Positions 16,118 through 25,017 of a stretch of DNA of 64,000 nucleotides are shown piece by piece. The stretch comes from an uncultured Lachnospiraceae bacterium (GTDB lineage Bacteria > Bacillota > Clostridia > Lachnospirales > Lachnospiraceae). The notes beneath the pieces are model-generated. The model was not told the DNA's origin, did not search any database, and was given only the letters and a program-made list of their open reading frames with translations. The stretch lies in assembly GCA_910586125.1 (NCBI GenBank), contig CAJUHP010000009.1:29427-93426 (forward strand), written 5' to 3'. How positions within the stretch are numbered: the first letter of the stretch is position 1; every line of letters starts with the position of its first letter. The position numbers were made by a program, and so were the translations under genes.

Positions 16118-17270
16118 AAAAAGCGACGCCCGCAGCCGTTTTCGGCGCAGGGTGTTTTATGATATTGTGGCCAGCACGGCGATCACCTGTATCGCGGAGG
16201 GGTTTCTTGTTCTCAATGTCAATATGATGACGGGTTTTCTGCGCCAGAGCTCCTTTCCGTTTGGCTTTCAGGATCGGGAGATGCTGACCTATCTTTTTAT
16301 CTATCTGATCATAGGAATAGCGGTGTTTGGGACCAGTTTTCTGCTGCTCCAGGAAAATGCCATTCGTTATATCGGAGAGATATCCGACGCCATCGAAGAG
16401 ATTGCCGAGGGAAATCTGAATATTCAGCTGGAGATCAAGGGGGACGATGAGTTTGCCCAGATGGCATCCAGGCTCAATGAGATGGCGGCGGCGGTTGAGA
16501 AACTGATGGAGCGGGAGCGGGAGTCCGAGCGGACGAAGAACGAACTGATTACGAATGTGGCGCACGATCTGCGCACGCCGCTGACGTCCGTGATCGGATA
16601 TCTGGAACTTTTAAAGAATGATTCGGTGCTGCCTCCGGAGAAAAAACAGGATTATGTGCGGATCACCTATCACAAGGCCAAGCATCTGGAACGGCTCATC
16701 GAAGACTTGTTCGGATTTACCAAATTAAACTACGGAAAGATATCCATGAATGTGGGACAGGTGGATATGGTTCAGCTTTTGACCCAGCTTTTGGACGAGT
16801 TTTACCCCAATTTTGCCGAGCAGGATATGCACTATGAGATGCAAAGCAACGTAAAGAGCATTCCGTTAAATGGGGACGGGAATCTTCTGGCCCGTCTGTT
16901 TGAGAATTTGATTGGCAACGCCATCAAATATGGAAAGGAAGGGAAAACCGTCAATGTATCTATCCGTCAAAAGGACGAAATCGTGACGGTTTCTGTGATG
17001 AATTACGGGTATGTGATTCCGGAGACAGAGCTGACTCATATTTTTGATAAGTTTTACCGTTTGGATCAGGCGCGTTCCAGCTCCACCGGGGGAACGGGCC
17101 TGGGGCTTGCGATTGCCAAAAATATTGTGGAGCTGCATGGAGGAACCATCGAGGCCCGCAGCGGTCTGGACGGTACGGCGTTTGTGGTGCGGCTGCGCAC
17201 GGATTTTGATATCAATAGAGAAAATTTTGGAAGCGGTTTGGCGGAGGAAAGGGCAGGGCAGGCAGAATGA
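16107..17270 (+). CDS. Sensor histidine kinase (VanS-like)
   Basis: The kinase has two membrane segments (around ITCIAEGFLVLNV and LTYLFIYLIIGIAVFG) with only a short loop between them, a HAMP linker, a HisKA domain with phospho-acceptor His in NVAHDLRTPLTS, and an ATPase domain with NLIGNAIKYG and GGTGLGLAIAKN. The short external loop suggests sensing within the membrane. No ATG gives a normal N-terminus; a TTG at 16107, overlapping the regulator gene by 11 bases, gives 387 aa and is the best guess, while longer starts would lie wholly over the regulator. Its stop overlaps the next ATG. Confidence 0.88.
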   Translation: MKSRKSDARSRFRRRVFYDIVASTAITCIAEGFLVLNVNMMTGFLRQSSFPFGFQDREMLTYLFIYLIIGIAVFGTSFLLLQENAIRYIGEISDAIEEIAEGNLNIQLEIKGDDEFAQMASRLNEMAAAVEKLMERERESERTKNELITNVAHDLRTPLTSVIGYLELLKNDSVLPPEKKQDYVRITYHKAKHLERLIEDLFGFTKLNYGKISMNVGQVDMVQLLTQLLDEFYPNFAEQDMHYEMQSNVKSIPLNGDGNLLARLFENLIGNAIKYGKEGKTVNVSIRQKDEIVTVSVMNYGYVIPETELTHIFDKFYRLDQARSSSTGGTGLGLAIAKNIVELHGGTIEARSGLDGTAFVVRLRTDFDINRENFGSGLAEERAGQAE

Positions 17271-19552
17271 AAAGAAAGTGGCTGGCCGGGCTGCTGGCCG
17301 GGTGTCTGTTCTTGGCCGGCTTGGCGGGACAGGGCCTTGCGGCGCCGGGCGATTTTGAAACGAGTGAGATGGGAGCCCCGGATGACACATCAAAAGAGCC
17401 GGTGGCGATGGTGAATGGTTTGGAGGTGGAGATCCTCTGGGGCGGCAACAGTTTAGTTCGGGTTGGAAGAGAGACGCCGGTCACAGTGCGGGCCAAAAGC
17501 GGCGGCCCGGCCATTGCCGGGAGCGCTATTTTATATGTGCCGACGGGAAAAGGCAACTGCTATGTGATGGAGAAAGAACTGTCCGTGGCGGCAGGCGAGG
17601 AAAAGCAGGTAGTCTTCAGTGTGCCGGTTGACTATGCCACCAGTTCCATTCTGGTGGAATACCGAGATGAAAAAGGAACCTTGTATGCCAGAGAAACGCT
17701 GGTTCTGCGCCTGGGATACAATGCGCAGGAAATTTATATCGGCGCGGTCAGCGAGGACATAAAAAGCATGGAGGTTTTTGACCGTCTTCTGCTGAATGAA
17801 TACAGGGGGACCGCCACAAGGCTTTTTGATTTTAAGGCGGATACGCTGCCAAAAGAGAAAGAAGCTTACGGGCAGTACGATCTTTTTCTGTGGGATGCAG
17901 TCAACCGCACAGACATATCGGAAAAGCAGAAAAAAGCTCTGGATAACTGGGTGTATGAGGGCGGTATCCTGATTATTGGAAACGACAGCGATCTGTGCAG
18001 GCCGCTGGAGAAAGGGGAGATCGAGAGGGAGAGATGGGGCCGCGGGCAGTATGTGTACTGCGGATTTTCTCTCCGCCAGGTATCGGCTCTGTATTCGGAA
18101 GAAGCGCAGTTGCGCAATTTTCTGTATGAGGCGGTCGGAACCGAGCGCTTAAACGCCATTGACGAGAGAATACAGTATGGATACAACGACTACTGGGATG
18201 CCCAGAATACAACGCTGCACGTAGATACCAAACGCCTTCCCTCCGTCTGGCAGTATGGGCTGGTTCTGGCTCTTTATCTGATGCTGATGGGTCCGATACT
18301 CTATACGGTTCTAAAAAGAAGAGAGCGGCGGCAGTTGCTTCGCCGTTCCATGATCGGACTCTCTCTGCTGTTTACGGCGGTTATCTATCTCATGGGCAGC
18401 CGTACCCGTTTTACCCGTCCCTTTCTGAATTATGCGTCGATTCAGGAGATCCGCGACGGAACCTTGATGGAGACGGTATATGTGAATGTCAGCTCGCCGT
18501 ATCACGCGCCCTATTCCTTTCGGGTAAACGGCAGTTATGCGCTGTCTCCCGTGCCGTATTATAATTACTCCGGCGCAGAGCAGGCGTTGGGAGAAGAAAG
18601 CTGCCGCCTGTATATTTGTTATCAAGATGAGGAAACCACGGTGCGGGTGGAAGACGAGGTCCCCTTTACAAATGTGATGCTGCGTTTAAACCGGAATGAC
18701 GGAGACACGTACGGGGAAGGCATTACCGGGGAAGTCCATTTGTTTTGCGGAGAGCTGACGGGATATTTGGAAAATCGTTCGGGGCAGGATTTGGAGAGGG
18801 TTTGTCTTCTGACAGGCGGTCATATGGTGTTTATCGAAAAGATAGCTGCGGGAGAGACCGTGGATTTGTCGCAGGAAGAGCCGGTATTTGTTCCTGGTTA
18901 TGAGTATAGTAAGATAATGAATCAGATTGCCGGGCGGGAGGCAAACGGTTCTCCCATCGTAAACCAGGAAGCGGCTCTGGCCGCCTGGCGTCTCCAGTTG
19001 GTCAGTTTTTACTGGAATAATATGATGACCGGCGAGCGAAATGAAGCGCTGGTGATGGCGTTTCCTGTGACGGAAAATATGGAGCTTTTGTCCAGCGATG
19101 ACGTGGATGTGGACGGAGTGACGCTGGTCACGGCGGTCCTGTCCGCTGATTTTGAGAAAAACGGGCAGCTCTATTTGCCGTCTTTGGAAAAGTCAACGGA
19201 ATCGCTGCAGGGGAATTATGATGTCCGAAACAACAGCACCTATGAGCATCTGAATGTGATTCAGTATGATTTCGGCAGTTTGTCCGTGCAAAAGCTGATG
19301 GTAACATGGGCCAAGGAGCAGGAGGAGAAGAGCTACCGCCGGGCCTTCCACGGTACGATGGAATTCTATAACTGGAAAACCAAAAGCTATGACCATATGG
19401 AACAGAAGACGGAGTACGACCGAAGCGAACTAAACGATTACCTGAACGAACACAACTGTCTGACCGTGCGCTATGAGGACGCGACGACCGAGGAATATCA
19501 ATATGAGATTCTTCTGCCCTGTTTTTCGGCAGTGGGGAGGAAAAGCCAATGA
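17267..19552 (+). CDS. Exported membrane protein of an ABC transporter operon
   Basis: This 761-aa protein has a signal peptide (residues 1-25), a beta-rich extracellular part, and a stretch around residues 150-260 (YDLFLWDAVN, YEGGILIIGND) that looks like a class I glutamine-amidotransferase-like fold without visible catalytic residues. Two membrane segments follow (VLALYLMLMGPILYTVL and LSLLFTAVIYLMG), then a large C-terminal beta-rich part. This resembles the auxiliary extracellular components found with GldA-type ABC systems, but the family is not recognised with certainty. It overlaps the kinase gene and the ABC ATPase gene by 4 bases each, so the three are translationally coupled. Confidence 0.7.
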   Translation: MKRKWLAGLLAGCLFLAGLAGQGLAAPGDFETSEMGAPDDTSKEPVAMVNGLEVEILWGGNSLVRVGRETPVTVRAKSGGPAIAGSAILYVPTGKGNCYVMEKELSVAAGEEKQVVFSVPVDYATSSILVEYRDEKGTLYARETLVLRLGYNAQEIYIGAVSEDIKSMEVFDRLLLNEYRGTATRLFDFKADTLPKEKEAYGQYDLFLWDAVNRTDISEKQKKALDNWVYEGGILIIGNDSDLCRPLEKGEIERERWGRGQYVYCGFSLRQVSALYSEEAQLRNFLYEAVGTERLNAIDERIQYGYNDYWDAQNTTLHVDTKRLPSVWQYGLVLALYLMLMGPILYTVLKRRERRQLLRRSMIGLSLLFTAVIYLMGSRTRFTRPFLNYASIQEIRDGTLMETVYVNVSSPYHAPYSFRVNGSYALSPVPYYNYSGAEQALGEESCRLYICYQDEETTVRVEDEVPFTNVMLRLNRNDGDTYGEGITGEVHLFCGELTGYLENRSGQDLERVCLLTGGHMVFIEKIAAGETVDLSQEEPVFVPGYEYSKIMNQIAGREANGSPIVNQEAALAAWRLQLVSFYWNNMMTGERNEALVMAFPVTENMELLSSDDVDVDGVTLVTAVLSADFEKNGQLYLPSLEKSTESLQGNYDVRNNSTYEHLNVIQYDFGSLSVQKLMVTWAKEQEEKSYRRAFHGTMEFYNWKTKSYDHMEQKTEYDRSELNDYLNEHNCLTVRYEDATTEEYQYEILLPCFSAVGRKSQ

Positions 19553-20496
19553 TGCTGGAGATTCATGATCTGACAAAAGCATACGGCCGCTTTCAGGCAT
19601 TGGACCATCTGAATCTGGAGATTGAGGAGGGGGAGCTGTTTGGATTTGTGGGTCCCAATGGGGCGGGCAAGACGACCACAATCAAAATTTTAGTCGGACT
19701 TCTGCGGGCCGACGGCGGAAGTGTAAAGATTGACGGACAGCCCATGAACTGTAAAGCGGCGGAACAGAAAGACAAGATCGGCTATGTGCCGGACTATTTC
19801 GGGGTCTACGACAATGTGCGGGTGTCAGAATATCTGGAGTTATATGCGGCGGCCTATGGCATTACCGGACTGGTGGCGCGCCGGCGCTATATGGAGCTGT
19901 TAGATATGGTAGGGCTGGGTGGCCGGGAAGAATTCTATGTGGATAGCCTGTCCCGCGGAATGAAACAGAGATTGGGAGTAGCCAGAGCCCTGGTTCATAA
20001 TCCCCGCCTGCTGATTCTGGATGAACCGGCGTCAGGACTGGACCCTCGTACCAGACAGGAATTTATTGTGATGCTCAAGGAGATCAACCGGTGCGGGAAG
20101 ACCATTCTGATCAGTTCTCATATTTTGTCAGAACTCGGTGAGATGTGTACGGATATCGGCATCATCGAGGCGGGGCAGATGGTTCTGCGGGGCAGCCTGG
20201 TCGATATTCTTGCCATGGTCAACGCCTCCAATCCGCTGGAGATGCAGATTTATCAGAATCTGCCGGATGCCGTGGCTTTTTTGCGGAACAATCCTCTGAT
20301 TAATAATGTGGTCATCGACGGAAACCGGATCGTGGCTGGATTTGCCGGAGGACAAATGGAGGAGGCTTTTTTGCTGCGGCAGTTGGTGGAGGCAGGCGTT
20401 TTGGTGGGCAGCTTCGGCCGGCGTCAGGGAGGATTGGAATCCGTATTTCTGCAGATAACCGGCAATAAGGAAGAGAAGGTGGTGGCCCAGGGATGA
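19549..20496 (+). CDS. ABC transporter ATP-binding protein
   Basis: The 315-aa ATPase has Walker A GPNGAGKTT, the signature LSRGMKQRLG, Walker B LLILDEPASGLDP and the switch histidine in LISSHIL. It belongs to the CcmA/GldA-like class that pairs with ABC-2 permeases, with an extra C-terminal domain of about 90 residues. It starts at an ATGA overlap with the exported protein gene and ends in one with the permease gene. The two-component system upstream suggests regulated export or envelope maintenance; the substrate is unknown. Confidence 0.93.
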   Translation: MMLEIHDLTKAYGRFQALDHLNLEIEEGELFGFVGPNGAGKTTTIKILVGLLRADGGSVKIDGQPMNCKAAEQKDKIGYVPDYFGVYDNVRVSEYLELYAAAYGITGLVARRRYMELLDMVGLGGREEFYVDSLSRGMKQRLGVARALVHNPRLLILDEPASGLDPRTRQEFIVMLKEINRCGKTILISSHILSELGEMCTDIGIIEAGQMVLRGSLVDILAMVNASNPLEMQIYQNLPDAVAFLRNNPLINNVVIDGNRIVAGFAGGQMEEAFLLRQLVEAGVLVGSFGRRQGGLESVFLQITGNKEEKVVAQG

Positions 20497-21389
20497 TAAA
20501 GAGCTTTTACAATGTGCAGCCGGTTTATCAGAAAGAAACCATGACCAGCAGCCGGACGGCAAGGCTGACTGTGATCGTGATGACGTTTAATCTGGTTCTG
20601 GCGCTGGTGGGACTGGTACAACTGCTTCTGATGGTCCGAAACAGCAGCTATTTCGGGGAGATGAACTATTCCTCTCTGCTGCGGATGTATATGCTGGTGG
20701 CCTCCTTTGAGGCGGCGTTTCTCCTGTTTATTGTGCCGGCGTTGACGGCCGGCAGCATTTCCGGCGAGCGGGAGCGCCAGACGCTGGATCTTCTTTTATG
20801 TACCAGACTGCGCCCCATTGAGATTATCATCGGCAAGCTTCTCTCTTGTCTGAGCACAGTGTTTGTTCTGATCATCAGCAGTCTGCCGGTTCTGTCGCTC
20901 GTCTATATCTACGGCGGAATCGGGCTGGGAGATCTGGCGGCGCTGTTTGTGTGTCTGGTGGTGACAACGCTGTTTGTCGGCAGCATCAGTATTTTCTTTT
21001 CGGCGATGATGAAAAAAACAACCATAGCTACGGTGCTGTCCTACTTGTCGGTGGTCTTTCTGGCGGCAGGAACGTATATGATTTTGGTGTTGGTATATAA
21101 TTTCTATTCTCTGGCGGCTCCTGGCAGTCTGCGTTCAGAAAATGGGATATATCCATGCAACCTTCTGTTTCTGGTGAATCCAGCCATGACCTTTTACAGT
21201 CTGTTCAGCCAGCAGATCGGCGGTTTTGAGGACATGAATTTCATGGTTTGGTTTAACTCTTCTGTGATAACGTATCATCTGAAGGAAGCTTGGTGGATTT
21301 GGTATAGCTGTTTGACGCAGCTTATCCTTTCCGCGGTGTTTATCTGGCTGGCCAGCTATGTGATTTCACCGCTTCGGGGAAAAGACTAG
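20493..21389 (+). CDS. ABC-2 type permease
   Basis: The 298-aa integral membrane protein has about six membrane segments and the ABC-2 hallmark loop GSISGERERQTLDLLLCTRL between the second and third, which contacts the ATPase. It overlaps the ATPase gene by 4 bases and is followed 10 bases later by the SanA/YdcF-like gene. With the preceding ATPase and exported protein it should form one transporter complex. Confidence 0.88.
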   Translation: MIKSFYNVQPVYQKETMTSSRTARLTVIVMTFNLVLALVGLVQLLLMVRNSSYFGEMNYSSLLRMYMLVASFEAAFLLFIVPALTAGSISGERERQTLDLLLCTRLRPIEIIIGKLLSCLSTVFVLIISSLPVLSLVYIYGGIGLGDLAALFVCLVVTTLFVGSISIFFSAMMKKTTIATVLSYLSVVFLAAGTYMILVLVYNFYSLAAPGSLRSENGIYPCNLLFLVNPAMTFYSLFSQQIGGFEDMNFMVWFNSSVITYHLKEAWWIWYSCLTQLILSAVFIWLASYVISPLRGKD

Positions 21390-21399
21390 GTGTGTGGCG

Positions 21400-22113
21400 A
21401 TGAAAATGCAAAACGCGATGCAAAAAAAGGAATGGAGCGAAGAAAAAACTAAAAAGAAAAAGCGGCTGCTCTGTGCGCTGCTGTTTGTTTGCGCCGCATG
21501 CTTTTTGTTTGCTGGCACCGCGAATCTCTGGATGATTTTGGCGGTGTCGGGCCGGATCGTATCGCCGGAGGAGGCCGCTTTGCAGGAGGCGGACTGTATT
21601 CTGGTGTTGGGAGCAGGGGTGCGGGAAGATGGGACACCCAGCCAGATCTTGGCGGCCCGTCTGGATACGGCACTGTCTCTCTATGAGGAGGGAGTCAGCA
21701 GCCGGCTTTTGATGAGCGGCGATCACGGCCGGGAGGAATATGACGAAGTCAATGGGATGAAACGGGCGGCGGTGGAGGCGGGGGTCCCTTCGGATGCCGT
21801 GTTTATGGATCACGCGGGATTCAGCACCTATGACAGCCTATACCGTGCCAGGGATATTTTTCAGGCTGAAAAGATTGTAATTGTGACGCAGCGCTATCAT
21901 TTGTATCGGGCCTTGTATATTGCCGGGGCACTGGGGCTGGACGCGGTGGGCGTGCCGGCTCAGGGGGAAGAGTATTCCGGACAGACCTACCGGGAAGTGC
22001 GGGAATGGGCGGCGCGGACCAAGGATTTTGTGAATGTCATTTGGAAGCCGGAAGCGGCGGTCATGGGGGATGCGATACCCGTGAGCGGAAACGGCGACCA
22101 GACAAACGACTGA
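21400..22113 (+). CDS. SanA/YdcF-like DUF218 membrane protein
   Basis: The 237-aa protein has a basic N-terminus, one membrane anchor (LLCALLFVCAACFLFAG) and a DUF218 domain: ADCILVLGAGV, RLDTALSLYEEG, LLMSGDHG, and VTQRYHLYRALYIA. SanA, the best known relative, affects envelope barrier function and vancomycin sensitivity in enterics; the enzymatic activity is unproven. A GTG at 21394 is an alternative start two codons upstream. It closes the two-component/ABC operon, which supports an envelope role for the whole unit. Confidence 0.85.
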   Translation: MKMQNAMQKKEWSEEKTKKKKRLLCALLFVCAACFLFAGTANLWMILAVSGRIVSPEEAALQEADCILVLGAGVREDGTPSQILAARLDTALSLYEEGVSSRLLMSGDHGREEYDEVNGMKRAAVEAGVPSDAVFMDHAGFSTYDSLYRARDIFQAEKIVIVTQRYHLYRALYIAGALGLDAVGVPAQGEEYSGQTYREVREWAARTKDFVNVIWKPEAAVMGDAIPVSGNGDQTND

Positions 22114-22141
22114 GAAAGTTTTTGTTTTTTGTAAAAACCGG

Positions 22142-22170
22142 TTGAGAATTTTTGGGAGCTGATATATACT
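22142..22170 (+). promoter_or_regulatory. Promoter of the ABC-F gene
   Basis: TTGAGA (22142-22147) and TATACT (22165-22170) are 17 bases apart. The start near 22177 leaves a leader of about 135 bases that includes a GCCGGC-TGCT-GCCGGC hairpin. Long leaders are common before ABC-F genes under ribosome-mediated control, but no leader peptide with terminator was found here. Confidence 0.7.
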
Positions 22171-22312
22171 AATGTACTGTATCCCTTGTCTTTTTCATAG
22201 GCGGATGGAAAGCGGGACCAACGACAGGGGGAGACAGAATCAGTAACATGCGGCCGGCTGCTGCCGGCACAGCAGAGAGAAAATTTCGTCAAGGAAAAAC
22301 AGGAGTGCAGAT

Positions 22313-23947
22313 ATGATCAGTGCAAACAATATTACCCTGCGTATCGGGAAAAAAGCTCTGTTTGAGGATGTGAACATCAAGTTTACCGAGGGCAACTGCT
22401 ACGGACTTATCGGAGCCAACGGCGCGGGCAAGTCCACATTTTTGAAAATTTTATCCGGCCAGTTGGAGTCCACCAGGGGGGACGTCTTTATCACGCCCGG
22501 CCAGCGCCTGTCCTTTTTGCAGCAGGACCATTTCAAGTACGACGAATTTCCCGTGCTGGACACGGTTATCATGGGAAATGCCCGGCTTTATGAGGTGATG
22601 AAGGAGAAGGATGCGATCTATGCCAAAGAAGATTTCTCCGACGAGGATGGAATCCGGGCTGCGGATCTGGAGGCTGAATTTGCGGAGATGAACGGCTGGG
22701 AGGCCGAATCCGACGCCGCGATGCTGTTAAATGGTCTGGGCATTGAAACGGGGCTCCATGAAACGTTCATGAAGGATTTGAACGGAAATGAAAAGGTGAA
22801 AGTGCTGCTGGCGCAGGCGCTTTTCGGCAATCCGGATATTTTATTGCTCGACGAGCCGACCAACCATCTCGATCTGGACGCAATCGCCTGGCTGGAGGAA
22901 TTTCTGATTAATTTTGAGAATACCGTTATCGTGGTGTCCCATGACCGGTATTTTCTGAATAAGGTCTGCACCCACACGGCGGACATTGATTACGGCAAGA
23001 TTCAGCTTTATGCCGGAAACTATGATTTCTGGTATGAGTCCAGCCAGTTGATGATTAAGCAGATGAAAGAAGCCAACAAGAAGAAGGAAGAAAAGATCAA
23101 GGAGCTGCAGGAATTCATCCAGCGCTTCTCGGCCAACGCTTCCAAATCCAAGCAGGCGACGTCCCGCAAAAAGGCGCTGGAGAAGATCGAATTGGACGAG
23201 ATCCGCCCGTCCAGCCGCAAATATCCCTACATTGATTTCCGCCCGGAACGGGAGATCGGCAACGAAGTTCTGACCGTTGAGGGAATCAGCAAGACGATCG
23301 AAGGCGTGAAGGTTTTGGACAATATCTCGTTTATCATCGGGCGCAGCGATAAGGTGGCCTTTGTGGGTTCGGATGAACTGGCCAAGACCACGCTGTTCCA
23401 GATTCTGGCCGGAGAGATGGAGCCGGATGAGGGAAGCATCAAGTGGGGCGTAACCACCTCGCAGGCATATTTTGCCAAGGACAACACAAAGATTTTTGAT
23501 TCGGATCTGACGATTACCGACTGGCTGACGCAGTTTTCCGCGATCAAGGATATGACGTATGTGCGCGGTTTTCTGGGCCGTATGCTGTTTGCGGGAGAGG
23601 ACGGCGTGAAGAAGCTGCGGGTGCTCTCCGGCGGCGAGAAGGTACGCTGTCAGCTATCCATGATGATGATCCAGGCGGCCAATGTGCTGATTTTTGACGA
23701 GCCGACCAACCATCTGGATATGGAATCCATCACAGCGCTGAACAACGGTCTGATCAAATTTCCCGGCGTTATCCTGTTTTCCTGTCATGATCACCAGTTT
23801 GTGCAGACGACGGCAAACCGCATTATGGAGATCACGCCGGACGGCCTGATCGACAAGATGACGACGTATGACGAGTATCTGGAAGCCGATGTAATGGCCA
23901 GAAAAAGACAGATTAATAAAGTGACTTCGGATGAGGACGCGCTGTAA
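22313..23947 (+). CDS. ABC-F family ribosome-associated ATPase
   Basis: The 544-aa protein has two ABC cassettes joined by a charged linker (about residues 240-300, KQMKEANKKKEEKIKE) and no membrane segments, so it is an ABC-F protein, which act on translating ribosomes. It is closest in style to the YkpA/YbiT group. Cassette 1 has a normal Walker A (GANGAGKST, 34-42) but a changed signature (LNGNE, 156). Cassette 2 has a changed Walker A (GSDELAKTT, 352) but a normal signature (LSGGE, 438). Both Walker B motifs (DEPTNHLD) are intact. Housekeeping versus antibiotic-protection function cannot be decided from sequence. Confidence 0.9.
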   Translation: MISANNITLRIGKKALFEDVNIKFTEGNCYGLIGANGAGKSTFLKILSGQLESTRGDVFITPGQRLSFLQQDHFKYDEFPVLDTVIMGNARLYEVMKEKDAIYAKEDFSDEDGIRAADLEAEFAEMNGWEAESDAAMLLNGLGIETGLHETFMKDLNGNEKVKVLLAQALFGNPDILLLDEPTNHLDLDAIAWLEEFLINFENTVIVVSHDRYFLNKVCTHTADIDYGKIQLYAGNYDFWYESSQLMIKQMKEANKKKEEKIKELQEFIQRFSANASKSKQATSRKKALEKIELDEIRPSSRKYPYIDFRPEREIGNEVLTVEGISKTIEGVKVLDNISFIIGRSDKVAFVGSDELAKTTLFQILAGEMEPDEGSIKWGVTTSQAYFAKDNTKIFDSDLTITDWLTQFSAIKDMTYVRGFLGRMLFAGEDGVKKLRVLSGGEKVRCQLSMMMIQAANVLIFDEPTNHLDMESITALNNGLIKFPGVILFSCHDHQFVQTTANRIMEITPDGLIDKMTTYDEYLEADVMARKRQINKVTSDEDAL

Positions 23948-23978
23948 GGCGCGTTCTCTTTTGGCTGGGAGGATAACT

Positions 23979-24311
23979 ATGAGGAAGATCGTATGCTTTC
24001 ACAATCCGGATGAAAGCAATGGTTATTTAAGCAATTGGTTTCTTTCAGAGTTTTATGTAGGAGATATTTTGTATTCTTCCATGGAACAGTATATGATGTA
24101 CCAAAAAGCGCGTCTTTTCCAGGATACAGAGATTGCGGACAAAATTCTGCATACGTCTAATGTTGGAACAATAAAGATGCTGGGACGTTCTGTTAAAGAT
24201 TATCAGGAAGTGATGTGGAATGGCATGAGACAGATCATTGTCTATCGGGGATTGCTCGAAAAATTTCAGCAAAATGATGGAGAGGGCAGAATTTATTGGG
24301 ATTTTCTCTGA
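23979..24311 (+). CDS. NADAR family protein, C-terminally short
   Basis: The 110-aa protein starts MRKIVCFHNPDESNGYLSNW and continues with SSMEQYMMYQKA and MLGRSVKDY, the pattern of the NADAR (YbiA-like) family, which removes ADP-ribose or cleaves riboflavin intermediates as N-glycosidase. Normal members are about 150 residues or more and continue after the helix that ends here in LLEKFQQN. This copy stops soon after, at 24311, so the end of the fold is missing and activity is doubtful. The start is set by GGGAGG before the ATG at 23979; it follows the ABC-F gene by 31 bases and ends before a strong terminator. Confidence 0.75.
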   Translation: MRKIVCFHNPDESNGYLSNWFLSEFYVGDILYSSMEQYMMYQKARLFQDTEIADKILHTSNVGTIKMLGRSVKDYQEVMWNGMRQIIVYRGLLEKFQQNDGEGRIYWDFL

Positions 24312-24371
24312 TGCAGGTGCGGGCGGATATGGGTGCGGATTGATAGAGATCATTAAAAATGTAATCAATGG

Positions 24372-24406
24372 AAAAATGTGCGGTGCTCTTGCATGGCACA
24401 TTTTTT
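24372..24406. terminator. Terminator shared by convergent genes
   Basis: AAAAATGTGC (24372-24381) pairs over ten bases with GCACATTTTT (24396-24405). The U-rich right arm serves rightward transcripts from the ABC-F/NADAR unit and the A-rich left arm gives a U-tract to leftward transcripts of the small membrane protein gene. Confidence 0.8.
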
Positions 24407-24448
24407 AATGAATTCCCTTTTGGGAAACATGTTCCGCTGCATAATCTA

Positions 24449-24640
24449 TTATTTTTTATCTATATACAGCTTATAAAAAGCACAAATTATGTTAACAACC
24501 AAGCATATTCCTAGTATGATTGCTTCTATAATCATGTTATCCGGATTCCTATGTCCATATATTTCAAATCCTAACAAAACTACAACGAATAACGCAATGA
24601 TAAGAACAAGAATTTGAATCCCAAAGACTGCTTTTTTCAT
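24449..24640 (-). CDS. Small membrane protein, 63 aa
   Basis: The protein has two hydrophobic helices (residues 4-24 and 37-55) separated by a short loop with GHRNPDN, and ends in the basic YIDKK. GGGAGG stands six bases before the ATG, so it is very probably translated. The family is not recognised. The only good leftward promoter upstream is the one inside the inverted-repeat-bounded segment at 24774-25046, about 220 bases away with no terminator between, so in the sequenced orientation this gene would be the one switched on. It ends at a terminator shared with the NADAR gene. Confidence 0.65.
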   Translation of the reverse strand: MKKAVFGIQILVLIIALFVVVLLGFEIYGHRNPDNMIIEAIILGICLVVNIICAFYKLYIDKK

Positions 24641-24773
24641 CTCTTACCTCCCTGATTTGTACCTTACTTGAAATCCTTTTGGAATCAGAATCCCGAAAAG
24701 AGAATCCATTCACAAAAAAGAATAGGAATAACGTTATGTAAAACCCTTTGTTTTGGAATCAAATAGGTCCGAA

Positions 24774-24802
24774 TTTTCGTTAAATAGCCTCTTTAACGAA
24801 AA
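24774..24802 (+). repeat. Left inverted repeat of a putative invertible segment
   Basis: This 29-bp site consists of arms TTTCGTTAAA and TTTAACGAAA around the 7-bp core TAGCCTC. Its reverse complement recurs at 25018-25046 with a single mismatch at one end (28 bases identical). Arms of about 10 bp around a 7-bp asymmetric core are typical of tyrosine recombinase crossover sites. Confidence 0.9.
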
Positions 24803-24868
24803 TGCTCTCGAAAAAAAATATAAGAATATATAAAATGGGAATAGAGATTTGCCCCTCAAACTTCTGTT

Positions 24869-24897
24869 ATTATACGTCGAAACAAAAAAGAATGCAA
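24869..24897 (-). promoter_or_regulatory. Leftward promoter inside the putative invertible segment
   Basis: On the minus strand TTGCAT (24892-24897) and TATAAT (24869-24874) are separated by exactly 17 bases. This is among the best promoter matches in the window. The start would be near 24862. Confidence 0.8.
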
Positions 24898-24988
24898 CAC
24901 TTTCTGAAAAAAATATTGGATTTTCCGGCAAGAAAAAAGCGGGAAATCCAGAAATCCTTGCCAAACAGGTCTTTCAGCAGCCAGAATC

Positions 24989-25009
24989 CCCTTAAATAAA
25001 GGGTTTTTT
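24989..25009 (+). terminator. Rightward terminator inside the putative invertible segment
   Basis: CCCTT (24989-24993) and AAGGG (24999-25003) form a short stem followed by six T. It is nested in a longer inverted repeat, CAGCAGCC at 24975-24982 with GGCTGCTG at 25010-25017, which directly abuts the right crossover site. The nesting could give alternative folds. Confidence 0.6.
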
Positions 25010-25017
25010 GGCTGCTG

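Noticed and set aside
24851..24876. Possible rightward promoter in the invertible segment (TTGCCC, 16 bases, TATACG)
   Set aside because: Both boxes match only four of six positions and the spacing is short; the leftward promoter overlapping it is far better.
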